From Pseudomonadota bacterium (GTDB lineage: Bacteria; Pseudomonadota; Gammaproteobacteria; Steroidobacterales; Steroidobacteraceae), in the NCBI GenBank assembly GCA_016713725.1, contig JADJOO010000007.1, positions 177,131 to 241,130 of the forward strand: DNA of 64,000 bases, given 5' to 3'. Shown in pieces: positions 37,320 through 46,730 of the stretch. The notes under the pieces were generated by a model, which had not been told where the DNA came from, ran no database searches, and saw only the letters and a program-made list of their open reading frames with translations. Numbering within the stretch: position 1 is the first letter of the stretch; each line of letters opens with the position of its first letter. The translations under genes were made by a program, and so were the position numbers.

Positions 37320-38101
37320 ATGACCGGACCCATCCTGACCGAGCGGCGTGGCGCCGTGCTCGAGGTCACCATCGACCGCCCCCAGGCCAACGCCATCGAT
37401 GCCGAGACCAGTCGCCTCATGGGACAGGTGTTCGCGGAGTTCCGCGACGACCCGCAACTGCGCGTCGCGATACTCACGGCCGCCGGAGAGCGCTTCTTCT
37501 GCCCGGGCTGGGACCTGAAGGCCGCAGCCGCTGGCGAGCCGCCGGATGCGGATTACGGGGTCGGCGGCTTCGGCGGCTTGCAGCAATTGCCGGGACTGAA
37601 CAAGCCAGTGATCTGCGCCATCAACGGACTCGCTTTCGGCGGCGGCTTCGAGATCGCGCTGGCCTGCGACCTGCTCATCGCCGCCGACCACGCCACGTTT
37701 GCGCTGCCCGAGATCAACTCCGGCACCGTGGCCGATGCCGCATCGATCAAGCTGCCGCGTCGCATTCCGTATCACGTGGCGATGGAATTGCTGCTGACGG
37801 GACGCCGCATCGACGTGCACGAAGCGAAGCACTGGGGCCTCGTCAATGAAATCGTGCCGGCGGACCGTCTGCTGGCCCGCGCCCGCGAACTGGCGCAGCA
37901 GCTCGCCGACGGGCCGCCCCTGGTATTCGCAGCGATCATGAAATCACCCGCGAAACGGCGCATCTGTCGATCCAGGAGGCGTTCGAGCTGGTGACCAGGC
38001 GTCGCCTGCCGACGGTCGACACGCTTTACGGCAGCGAGGACCAGAAGGAAGGCGCCCGCGCGTTCGCAGAGAAGCGAGCGCCCGTCTGGCGCGGCCGCTG
38101 A
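37320..38101 (+). CDS. caiD: Crotonobetainyl-CoA hydratase, CaiD-like
   Basis: Enoyl-CoA-hydratase fold with FFCPGWDLKAAAAGEPPDAD and NGLAFGGGFEIALACDLL (oxyanion hole). EINSGTVADAA and the end AFAEKRAPVWRGR follow, the last a tail shared with carnitinyl-CoA dehydratases. It hydrates crotonobetainyl-CoA to L-carnitinyl-CoA. One frame change near 37,945; about 260 residues. Last gene of the plus-strand operon, 31 bp after the synthetase. Confidence 0.85.
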
Positions 38102-38115
38102 CTTTGCGTGCACCG

Positions 38116-38892
38116 TCAGTCGAGCCAGTTAGAGAGTCCTTCGGTGTGCCCGTCGACGCCGATCGCCTGGCCTGAAATCCTTGCGCCCGCGGGTGACGCC
38201 AGGAAGAAAGCCATCTCGGCCACGTCCTCTGCCTCGACGAAGGTGCGCATCGAGGTTTGCCGCAAGTAGAGATCGCGAATTTCCTGTGGCTGCATTCCGC
38301 GACTCTCCGCGTCCCGCTCGATCACGCCGTCGATGCGAGGGCCGCTGACGCTGCCGGGACAGATCGCGTTGACGCGGATACGCTCGGGCCCGAGTTCCAT
38401 CGCCAGCGTCTTCGCGAAGCCGATGATGGCCCACTTGCAGGCTGCGTAGGGCGATCGCAGCGGAAAGCCAAAAAATGCCGCGGTCGAGGCGATGCAGATG
38501 ATCGAGCCGCCGCCCGCGTTGCGCAGCAGCGGCACGGCACGGCGAGCGCAGTAGAACTGGCCGTTGAGATCGACGGCGATCGTGCGCTGCCAGGCGTCGG
38601 GCTCGATGTCCTCGACGCGGGCCGTCGGACCAGCGATGCCCGCGTTGTTGACGAGCACGTCCAGCCGTCCATGCAGCGCCTGCAGCTCGTCGAAGGCTCG
38701 GTTGACCTGTGCGACGTCACCCACGTCACAGACGCTGCCACTCGTGCCCGGGTGCTCGGCGATGAACTGCTCAACCGCCTGCGGATCCACGTCCGCGATG
38801 TGCACCGTGCCGCCGGCGGTCAGAAACCGTCGCGCGACGACGCGACCGATTCCTGTCGCGCCGCCCGAGATGAAGATGACGTTCGAACTCAT
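38116..38892 (-). CDS. Short-chain dehydrogenase/reductase
   Basis: Intact 258-residue classical SDR: cofactor motif FISGGATGIGR, NNAG at about residue 85, catalytic serine in ICIAST and YAACK (YxxxK), and the NAICPGSV loop. The aspartate in IADVDP favours NAD(H). Convergent with caiD (14-bp gap), so it is a separate transcription unit. It may oxidise a hydroxy acid in the same catabolism, but the substrate is not evident. Confidence 0.9.
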   Translation of the reverse strand: MSSNVIFISGGATGIGRVVARRFLTAGGTVHIADVDPQAVEQFIAEHPGTSGSVCDVGDVAQVNRAFDELQALHGRLDVLVNNAGIAGPTARVEDIEPDAWQRTIAVDLNGQFYCARRAVPLLRNAGGGSIICIASTAAFFGFPLRSPYAACKWAIIGFAKTLAMELGPERIRVNAICPGSVSGPRIDGVIERDAESRGMQPQEIRDLYLRQTSMRTFVEAEDVAEMAFFLASPAGARISGQAIGVDGHTEGLSNWLD

Positions 38893-38990
38893 TGTTGCAG
38901 TGTCTCACCGGGGTCAAAGTAGCTGCAATCGGACGCCAGGAGCCGGTGCGAAAATAAGCTGAAACCTGAACGCCAACCTGGGGAGGCTCC

Positions 38991-39889
38991 ATGAAGCGAC
39001 TATTGTCTGCCGTGTCGTGCGCCGCCGCGCTCGTCCTCGCCGTTGCATGCTCGCCCCGGAATCCAAGGCGGCGGAAGCCGTGGCGATCCCTATGGCGCCA
39101 ACAAGGATGCCGGCGCGACCTTCGTCCACGATGGCGTGACGCTTTACTACGAGACCTACGGCCAGGGTGACCCGCTGCTGCTGGTGCACGGGAATGGCGG
39201 CAGCGTCGGCACGCTTGCAGCGCAGATCGACCACTTCAAGGCGAAGTACAGGGTGATCGCGATGGACAGCCGCGACCAGGGGGCGGTCCGCCGACAGCCA
39301 GGAGCCGATCACCTACGAGAAGATGACGGACGACCTCGCGGCCTTGATCGATCACCTGCAGGTCGGTCCGGTGGATGTGGTGGGCTGGAGCGATGGCGGC
39401 ATCGAAGCCTTGCTCCTGGGCGTTCGTCATCCCGGCAAAGTGCAGAAAATCGTTTCCATGGCCGCAAACCTCAACCCAGGCCCGGAAGCGTTCGATCCGG
39501 AGGTCGACGCGCTGATCAAGTCGATGATGGAGCTGCCCGACGAGGTAAAGAACAAGCCGGAAGGCCGACGCCAGCTCAAGGTGGTGGGCATGATGCTGAA
39601 GGAGCCGAACATTCCGCCTGCCATGCTTGCCAAGGTTACGGCGCCAACGCTTGTGCTGGCGAGCGACAACGACCTTGTCCGGCTCGAACACATCGTCACG
39701 ATTTACAAGAGCCTGCCGAACGCGCAGCTGGCGATCTTCCCGAACAGGACGCACTTGATCCCGTACGATGATCCCGAGCAATTCAACAGCACAGTGGACC
39801 GCTTTCTCGCGACTCCGTTCAAGAAGATCGACCTTATCCCACAGACGATGGGATCGTTCGAGAAGATGATGACCGGGCTGGCGCACTGA
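38991..39889 (+). CDS. Alpha/beta-hydrolase lipoprotein (frame changes)
   Basis: Start MKRLLSAVSCAAALVLAVAC has a lipobox ending in Cys 20. The fold follows: LYYETYGQGDPLLLVHGNGG (oxyanion HGN), nucleophile elbow VGWSDGGIEALL, an aspartate in LASDNDLVRLEH and histidine in FPNRTHLIPYDDP. Frame changes near 39,065 and 39,285; about 300 residues. An outer-membrane-anchored esterase or peptidase-like hydrolase, substrate unknown. Confidence 0.82.
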
Positions 39890-39930
39890 CTCACCCAATC
39901 CGCGTGCCGAAAGCCAGCACTCGAGGGTGG

Positions 39931-39950
39931 CGCAGGCGGCCGCGCCTGCG
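39931..39950. terminator. Hairpin between convergent genes
   Basis: CGCAGGCG (39931-39938) and CGCCTGCG (39943-39950) are perfect complements around GCCG. It lies between the lipoprotein hydrolase (ends 39889) and the convergent minus-strand ORF (ends 39979), and probably serves both directions. No U-tract is present. Confidence 0.5.
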
Positions 39951-39978
39951 TGGCGCACGACCAGCTCGCGGGGGGTCC

Positions 39979-40163
39979 TTACTTCAAGGTGTTTGGCGTC
40001 TCCGTCACGATCGGGATCGACGCCGCCGCGGCCACGTCGAGCAGCGCCTGTATCTTGTTCTCGACCTGGATGAACTGGACGACCTTCGTTTCGGGCAGCT
40101 TCCTGTCGAGCTTGCGCGCGTACTTCTCCAGCAGGTCCAGACGGTCATGGCGGAGCTTGAAAA
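39979..40163 (-). CDS. C-terminal part of a small helical exported protein
   Basis: About 60 residues remain clean: KLRHDRLDLLEKYARKLDRK, ETKVVQFIQVENKIQALLDV and a stop at 39979. This helical pattern ending in QVENKIQALLD and AAAASIPIV resembles the end of small periplasmic helical proteins of unknown function. Upstream the sequence becomes a G/C-rich jumble, so the N-terminus cannot be traced. The apparent continuity with the outer-membrane protein further upstream is probably an artefact. Confidence 0.45.
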
Positions 40164-40374
40164 ATCTCCCCCCAGCCCCAGGGTCCGGCGGGGCCCTCAG
40201 GCCGGTACCGCGACGCGGAACCGGCGAGCTGGTCCGGCGGGGGCCAGGGGCAGGCCTGTGGGGGGCGCCAGTCCTTGAGAGTCCTGTGCGCCACTCGCTG
40301 GCGAGAGCGGCGCCGCCGCGGGGTCGGGGCGGCCCGAGGCGGCGGGGGCGGGGGCGGCGGACCTTATGCGCGCT
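40164..40374. other. Extreme-GC low-complexity stretch
   Basis: Dense G and C runs (GGGGGCCAGGGGCAGG, GGCGGGGGCGGGGGCGG) with no codon structure join two unrelated proteins in one accidental frame. It looks like poor consensus or a collapsed repeat rather than gene sequence. Confidence 0.5.
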
Positions 40375-40969
40375 TCCGAACTGGTAACCCACTTCGACGT
40401 AGGCTCCGACGAGTTCCGCCAATGCGATGCTCCAGCTTGGCGACACTGTCCACGTCGAGTGGCCGTCGAGCAGATCGACGTTTGCGTACAAGGCGAGAGA
40501 CTGCTGTTCGCCCGGCGACCACCCGACGGTCGCACCGAGGGAGTACTGCTCGGACTCCAGGCCGATGTCTCTCGACGCAGTAGGCATGGACACGACGCCG
40601 AGGAACGCCATGTTGAAATTGTTCTCGCCCGAGGTCAGGCCGACCTTGACCGCCAGGCTCAGGTCGCCGGCGCCTGCCGCGGTAAAGGCCTGGCCCGAGC
40701 CCTCGGTGTCGATCTGCTCATGCAAGGGGAGCGGCCAGTTGCAGTTCCCACCTGCTGGAGACGCCGTAGCGCCCGCGCGTGCTCGCAGAATAGGCGCGCT
40801 GTGTCACGCCGTCGGCGCGGTCGCGCTGGAAGTCGGGAAGGCCCTGCTCCCACGCGAACGAACCGGCCGGCAATGTCGTCGGCGAGAATGCGATGCCGGG
40901 ACGGTCGAATGCAGGAGTGTCGGCGCATGCCGGGGCGGTCACGGCCGTGCAGGCTGCGATCAGCGCCAC
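40375..40969 (-). CDS. Outer-membrane beta-barrel transporter-like protein, truncated
   Basis: A signal peptide (VALIAACTAVTAPACA) precedes alternating beta-strands: FAWEQGLPDFQRD, SSRWELQLAAPL, GDLSLAVKVGLTSG and QYSLGATVGWSPG, ending near GAYVEVGYQFGSA. This fits the phenol-degradation MetA-like outer-membrane transporter family. Start is taken as GTG 40969; repeat R lies immediately upstream. One frame change near 40,722. The last strands are lost in the low-complexity stretch, so the protein is incomplete as given. Confidence 0.55.
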
Positions 40970-41004
40970 ACGACTACGAAATCCACGTGCTCTTTCCACG
41001 TGCT

Positions 41005-41039
41005 GCCGGACGCTGGTCAATCCCCGACGCCGGTTGACA
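41005..41039 (+). repeat. Dispersed repeat R, right-end copy 4
   Basis: CCGGACGCTGGTCAATCC and CGACGCCGGTTGACA match the right end of repeat R at 20192-20343. It supplies the stop codon of the M28 peptidase, which has lost its native C-terminus. Confidence 0.6.
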
Positions 41040-42653
41040 TCCTGGGCCCGCGTTCCGTCTCGCTCATCGCGCGCACCGCGCCGTACTCGTTGCCCGGATA
41101 CCAGCCGGGCCAGCTACTTTCGTTCGCAAGCGCGCGACCTAGCTCGTAGGCGACAGTCGCTTCCTGCGCGGTGCCGGCGAAAGTCCAGTGCGGATCGAAC
41201 TCGTCGGTCGTCTGGTGGTAGTCGCGCTCGTTGTACGGACCCACGATCGCGCTGCCCGCCGCGGTGCCGCCGTCGACGAGATCGCGGCCGGCACGGAACG
41301 CGATGGCCGGGACGCCGCGCTTCGCGAATGGGAAATGATCGGAGCGGAAGTACCAGCCCGCCTCGGGGTTCGGCTCGAGCGTGACGCGCAGCCCGAGCTT
41401 TGCGGCGGCTTCGGCGAGCCGCAGCTCGAGTTCGGTGCGGCCGCCACCGATCAACTCGACGTCGCGTGCCGCGGGCAACACCACGTGCGGGTCGAGGTTG
41501 ATGACGCCTGCAGTCCGCGCCAGCGGATAGATCGGGTTCGCTGCGTAGGCTTCGGCGCCGAGTAGGCCTTTTCCTCCGCGGTCCAGGCTGCGAAGACCAC
41601 GGTGCGCGCAGGCTTTGGGCCTTTCGCGAAGGCGCGAGCAATCTCGAGCACCTCGGCGGTGCCGGTGGCGTTGTCGACTGCGCCATTGCGGATCGGGTCG
41701 CCCTTGGCATCCGGGCCGTTGCGTCCGTTGGCGTCCCAGTGCGCGCCGTAGAGCACGTATTCGTCCGGGCGTGACGATCCAGTGATCCGCGCAAGCACGT
41801 TGTGGCTCACGACGTCGGTCGTCTTTACGTCGCCGGCCACGCTTATTGTCGCGCCCTCGATTGCGAACGCGCGAAATGAAGGCTCACGGGCGCGACGCTT
41901 CAATGTCTCGACGTCGAGGCCTGCGCGCGCGAGCAGGTCCGTCGCCGCGTCGCCGCGCAGCCAACCGCTGAACTGAAGCGGCGAAGTCTTGATCGGCGCC
42001 AGCACGAAGGCGGGCAGTGCGTCGCCGCTTGCCAACTGCAGGAACGGATAGCTCGCCGCCGCGTCTTCGTGGATGACGAGGACGCCGAGCGCGCCGGCGC
42101 GTGCCGCGACCTCGAACTTGATGCCGACGCGTCCCACGAGCGCCATGCGGCGTCCCTCGAAGCCGAGGTCGCGGCCGGCCTCGAAGTCCGGGTCGTTGGC
42201 GAGCACGACGATGACTTTGCCTCGCATATCCACGCCGTCGTAGGCGCCCCAGCCACGTGAGGCGTCAGCGACGCCATAGCCGCCGAACAACAGCGGCGCG
42301 TCCTTCACGTCTGTGCGGCCGGCATTGCGGAGCGTCAGCGCGGCATTGTCGCCGGGCGTCAACGCGATCGAGCGGCCGGCGATCGTGAGCGACATCGTTG
42401 CGCCTGGCTGCCGGTCGAGTCGCACGAGCGGCACGGGCTGGGTCCAGAGGCCGTCAACGCCGCCGGGCTCGAGGCCCGCGGCAGCGAAGGCCTTCGACAG
42501 GAACTCGACGGTCCTGCGATCACCCGTTTCGCCGGGACCGCGGCCTTCGAACTCGTTAGAGGCGAGTGCGCGCACGTCCTCGCGGATGCGCTCGGCGGAG
42601 ATGACGGGCGCCACGGCTGTGGCGGCGGCGAAGACCAGGGGCAGCAAAGTCAT
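41017..42653 (-). CDS. M28-family exported aminopeptidase, 3' end replaced by repeat
   Basis: A signal peptide is followed by ERIREDVRALASNEFEGRG (typical M28 opening) and a PA domain (VRLDRQPG to about VDMRGKVIVV). The dizinc peptidase core comes last: GAHWDANG, GAVDNATGTAEVLE, AWTAEEK, NLDPHVVLP and DYHQTTDEFD. All five zinc-ligand positions are visible. One frame change near 41,565. The last ten residues come from repeat R, so the true end is lost. About 545 residues. Confidence 0.85.
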
Positions 42654-42735
42654 GGTGCATGATCGTGGCGTCGCCGGGGGGATGCAATCCTGTCGCCGAC
42701 GCGTTTCAAGATCCGCGTGCCGACAGCTCTAGCCC

Positions 42736-42792
42736 GCCCCTGGCAACCACTTCCAAATTATTGAATTGCTTGCGGTTTCCGGCATCACCCGC
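42736..42792 (+). repeat. Candidate attachment repeat, right copy (tRNA-Phe 3' end-like)
   Basis: GCCCCTGGCAACCACTTCCAA followed, after a diverged middle, by TTTCCGGCATCACCCGC. These match the end of tRNA-Phe and its flank at 6467-6524. No tRNA cloverleaf can be folded here, so only the 3' end is copied. Poly-G sequence begins immediately after it. Confidence 0.5.
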
Positions 42793-42885
<93 letters not shown>

Positions 42886-42989
42886 ACCGGGACGCCGGTC
42901 AACACTCGATGCTCAGGGGCCTGCGAATCCTGTTCGTAGAGGCGATCTTTACAGGGTGTATAAGACGATCAACCCTGACCGAGAGCAGT

Positions 42990-43736
42990 ATGAAGTCGGC
43001 GAAGACGAAGGGGGCAATGATGGCGTTCCAGATCGCTAGAGCGCGGAGGCTCATGGCGGCAATGTCGCTTGCCCTCGCAATCATGCTCGGGGGCCCGGTT
43101 GGAACGGCCGTTGCTCAGGTGACCGTGCTCCTGCCGACGGATGGCGATATCAAGGCCACGTTGGCGCTGCCTGGCGACATACAGCGCGGCAAGGAGGCGT
43201 ATGCCGAGTGTCAGACCTGCCACCGCACGGATGGCTCGGGGCGCGCGAAATTCGATATACCGCGGCTGTCCGGGCAGCATGCCTCGGTGTTGATCAAGCA
43301 GCTGATGGACATCCGCAGTGGCCTGCGCGTGAACCCGGAGATGAAGGACTACATGTTCGATTCCGATCTGGCGCTGCAGGATTTTGCCGACATGGCGGCC
43401 TATCTTCAGTCTCTGCCGGTCGCGGGCAACATCGCGCAGGGTCCACCCGAGTTGGTGCCGCGCGGCCAGGCCCTGTACGCCAGGGATTGTGCAGGGTGTC
43501 ATGGCGAGCACGGCGAAGGCCGCGCGGAGCTTTTCTATCCCATGCTTGCGTCGCAGCACTACAGCTACCTGTTGCGCGAGCTCGACCTCATCCTCACCGG
43601 CGAGCGTGGCAACTCCAACCCCGCGATGCCTCCGATCCTCAGCAACCTCTCGGCCGACGACAAGCGAGCCGTCGCCGCGTATCTGGCGCAACTGCCGGCG
43701 CCCGGCAAGACCGTGACACCCGAGTCCCCCAGATAG
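42990..43736 (+). CDS. Diheme cytochrome c (c4-like)
   Basis: Intact 248-residue protein with signal peptide (LALAIMLGGPVGTAVA) and two c-type heme sites, CQTCH near residue 70 and CAGCH near residue 167. Each is followed by an MxP- or M-containing loop (MKDYMF; NPAMPPI). The two-domain layout with LSGQHASVLIKQL resembles cytochrome c4, a periplasmic electron carrier to terminal oxidases. ATG 42990 or 43020 may start it. Confidence 0.88.
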   Translation: MKSAKTKGAMMAFQIARARRLMAAMSLALAIMLGGPVGTAVAQVTVLLPTDGDIKATLALPGDIQRGKEAYAECQTCHRTDGSGRAKFDIPRLSGQHASVLIKQLMDIRSGLRVNPEMKDYMFDSDLALQDFADMAAYLQSLPVAGNIAQGPPELVPRGQALYARDCAGCHGEHGEGRAELFYPMLASQHYSYLLRELDLILTGERGNSNPAMPPILSNLSADDKRAVAAYLAQLPAPGKTVTPESPR

Positions 43737-43800
43737 GGAGTTCAATGGGGACGGCGACTCGGAGGAGGCGGTGACGCCGGTTCGCCGTTCAGGCCCCGGA

Positions 43801-45037
43801 TCAGCCCTCCAGGATCGACGCCAGCCCGGCGATGAGCCGGTCCACGTCAGCCCCGGACGTGTAATGGACGAACGAGGCGCGCACGACGCCTTCAGCCGGG
43901 TCGATACCCAGTGCCTGCATGAGGCGGTACGCGTAGAAATTACCGTGACCTGCGCCGATGTCGAGACGGGCCAGTGCCTGCGCCACCTCGACGGATGCTA
44001 GACCCTCCACCGTGAAAGCCACCGTTGGTGCGCGATCGACTGGCTGCGCCGAGCCGATCAAGCGCACGCGCGGATGCGCAGACAGAAAATCGAGCAAAGG
44101 CGGCAGCAATGCCGATTCGGCATGATGGAACAACGTCCGCACCAGTCGTGCCTGCGCGGCCACCGACTTTTCATCGTTGCGAGCGTGATGCGCAGCGACG
44201 GACTCGAGGTAATCGACGACACCGTTTACCGCCGCCACCTGCGCATGGTCGGGCCCCGCGGGAGTGAAGCGCCCCTGGATTGCCTCGGACTTGAAGAAGT
44301 GGGCCTGTGACGGCAATGCCGCGGCAAGCTCACCGCGCACGACCATGGCACCCAGGTGCGGGCCATACACCTTGTACAACGAGAACAAATAGACGTCCGC
44401 GCCAAGCGCAGCGACATCCGGCAACCCGTGCGGAGCGTAGGAAACGCCGTCAACGACGGCAATGGCGCCCTGCCCGATGCACGAGTTCGCACCACTCGCG
44501 CACAGGGTGCACGCTGCCGATGACATTCGAGCAGTGCGTGAACGCGACCAGGCGGGTGCGCGGACCGAGCAAGGCAGCGAGCGCTTCAGGTCGAAGTGCG
44601 CCCTGCGCGTCGACCTCCCAGGTGCGCACGATGATGCCCTCGTCACGCAGCCGCACCCAGGCGCCGATGTTGGCTTCGTGATCCTGGTTCGTGACCACGA
44701 TCTCGTCGCCGGGCTGCAGGTAGCGGCGGAACGCATTGGCCAGCACGTACGTGTTCTGGGACGTGGAGGGTCCCAGGTGCAATTCGTCGACGTCGACATT
44801 GAGCCACGCGGCGAGGCGCTGCCGGGCGCGATCCATCTGCGCGCCCGCAGCGCGCGATGGCTCGTAAGGGTAGTACGGCTGCACTTTCGAGCGTCGATAG
44901 AAGCCGTCGAGCGCATCGATTACCGGGCGGCAGGCAAACGAGCCACCGGCGTTTTCGAAGTGACTGAACCGCGCAAGAGACGGCTCTGCAAACGCCGGAA
45001 ACTGCGCGCGCACGAAGTCGAGGTCGAGACGTGTCAT
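43801..45037 (-). CDS. Class V aminotransferase (cysteine-desulfurase-like)
   Basis: PLP enzyme of about 410 residues: SHFENAGGSFACRPVIDAL, GPSTSQNTYVLANAF, NQDHEANIGAW, TRLVAFTHCSNVIGSVHP and FSLYKVYGPHLGAM with the PLP lysine. One frame change near 44,460. The start codon overlaps the stop of the upstream dioxygenase gene (ATGA at 45034-45037), so the two are coupled. The NAGGS and KVYGPH phrases fit the desulfurase-like subgroup whose substrates are mostly unknown; no Fe-S assembly genes are nearby. A role in amine or C-S metabolism with the dioxygenase is possible. Confidence 0.82.
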
Positions 45038-45851
45038 CGTGATTTGCTCCCGAACAGTGACCTCGTTGCCTCGAAATGCGTGTCGGCAATTTCCTCGAGG
45101 CCGGGCGCGGTCGCAGGTAACTAAAATACGCCACCCAGCGCTCCTGCTCGCTGAAGTTGGCAAGGCCTCGGTGCAGGATACGGTCGTCGAAGACCAGGCA
45201 GTCCCCCGCCGCCATCGCCTGCGCGACAGGTTGAGTCGCGGCGTCTTCCGCCTGTCCGGGTTGACGCAGCGTCGCTGGCGTGACTTTTTCCGACTCGGAC
45301 TGATAGAGGAGGCCGTCGCGGTCCAGCCACGGGCGCTGCAGATGGTTGGTCAGCAAGTGCGTGCCGCGCGCCACTTCGGTCGGACCGGCCGCGAGCGGAA
45401 TATCCGCCAGCGCCAGCAGCACATTCACCGCATGCGCAGTCCGGGCCTCCGCTGCCTCGTGCGGCGAGTCGATGTGCCACTGCTGCGCAGGCGAGGCGGG
45501 ACGCGAGAAGACGACCCCGCAAAACGACGGCCTGGCATCGGGGCCAAGCACGGCGCGAACCAGGCCCAGCCACGGTACGTCGGCCGCAATGGAGCCTTGG
45601 GCGCCCCAGATCGGCACCAGGTCCTGCTCATGCATCGGGACATCGAACCTTCCCGGCGAGCGTTGGACCAGCTCGTGATAGCCGTTCCGGCTGCCGATGC
45701 CGATCGGTCGGTTGCCGAGCGCTGCCATCACGCGTGCGGCCTGCGCACGCATCACGCCGTTGATGATGCCAAGCATCGACTCAGGCACCAGGCCACGGAC
45801 CAAAGCGACACCTTCCTCGGCGAATTGCTCAGGGCTGAGTGGCAGGTTCAT
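45034..45851 (-). CDS. Phytanoyl-CoA dioxygenase-family protein (one frame change)
   Basis: Fe(II)/2-oxoglutarate-dependent PhyH fold of about 270 residues. SPEQFAEEGVALVRGLVP begins the protein, QQWHIDSPHEA gives the iron-binding HxD and FDDRILHRGLANFS the distal histidine; RWVAYFSYLRPRPG precedes the end. A single-base change at about 45,100 in a GC run gives a normal tail (GLEEIADTHFEATRSLFG) ending in the TGA that overlaps the aminotransferase start. Substrate unknown; coupled to the aminotransferase. Confidence 0.83.
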
Positions 45852-45888
45852 GCTGTGGTTCCTGGGGGTTGCGCGCCGGAGTCACGTC

Positions 45889-46635
45889 ATGAGAATCATA
45901 CCGCCGACCGAAGCCGAGGCCCGTGCCGACCTGGCCGCGGCATTTCGCTGGGCGGCGCGACTGGACTGGCACGAGTCGATCGCCAACCATTTCAGCGTCG
46001 CCATCGCGGAAGACCGCTGTCGCTTCCTGATGAATCCGAACGGACGGCACTTCTCGCGCGTCCGTGCCAGCGAACTGCTGTTGCTGGACGCGCGCGATGA
46101 ATCCGCGACAGAAGGCCCCGGCGCGCCGGACCCCACCGCCTGGTATCTGCATGCGCACCTGCATCGACGCCTGCCGCAGGCGCACTGCATCCTGCACACG
46201 CACATGCCCCACGCGACTGCGCTCTGCTGCATCAAGGACTTCGAACTGCTGATGCTGGACCAGAACGCCTGCCGCTTTCATGGCCGTGTCGCCTATGACC
46301 GGGACTACGACGGGATGGCGCTCAGCGCAGCGGAGGGCGAACGCGTGGCCGCACTGCTCGCTGCCGACAAGAGTGTGCTGATGATGGGCAATCACGGCGC
46401 ACTGGTGGTTGGCACCTCGATCGCTGCGGCGTTCGACGACCTTTACTACCTGGAGCGTGCCGCGAAGGTGCAGTTGCTGGCGCTGGCGACCGGCCTGAAG
46501 CCTGCACTCATACCGGAGTCAATTGCAGCCAAGACCTGTGCGCAGTGGCACACATACCCCGGCGACTATTCCCGGAAGCATTTTGACGCGCTCAGGGAAA
46601 TCCTCGACGAGGAAGAGCCGGACTATCGGCTCTGA
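45889..46635 (+). CDS. Class II aldolase/adducin-family protein
   Basis: Intact 248-residue protein. The zinc site is formed by HLHRRLPQAHCILHTHMPHA (HTH) and a late histidine in MMGNHGALVVG. FSRVRASELLLLD and the ANHFSVAI segment are typical of class II aldolase-fold proteins. Divergent from the PhyH gene (37-bp gap) and 95 bp before an MFS exporter. It could cleave or decarboxylate an oxygenated product of the dioxygenase/aminotransferase pair; this is inference from position only. Confidence 0.85.
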   Translation: MRIIPPTEAEARADLAAAFRWAARLDWHESIANHFSVAIAEDRCRFLMNPNGRHFSRVRASELLLLDARDESATEGPGAPDPTAWYLHAHLHRRLPQAHCILHTHMPHATALCCIKDFELLMLDQNACRFHGRVAYDRDYDGMALSAAEGERVAALLAADKSVLMMGNHGALVVGTSIAAAFDDLYYLERAAKVQLLALATGLKPALIPESIAAKTCAQWHTYPGDYSRKHFDALREILDEEEPDYRL

Positions 46636-46730
46636 GCGCAGCACGGCTGTCATCGACCGAGAGCGTCCATCTCCGCCGTATTCGCCGGCATGATCTTGCT
46701 ATAGTTGCCGGTTGACGCCGGATACCTCAC

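Noticed and set aside
39979..40725. A single 248-residue protein as suggested by one open minus-strand frame
   Set aside because: The two ends belong to different protein types (helical versus beta-barrel) and are joined only by the extreme-GC jumble.
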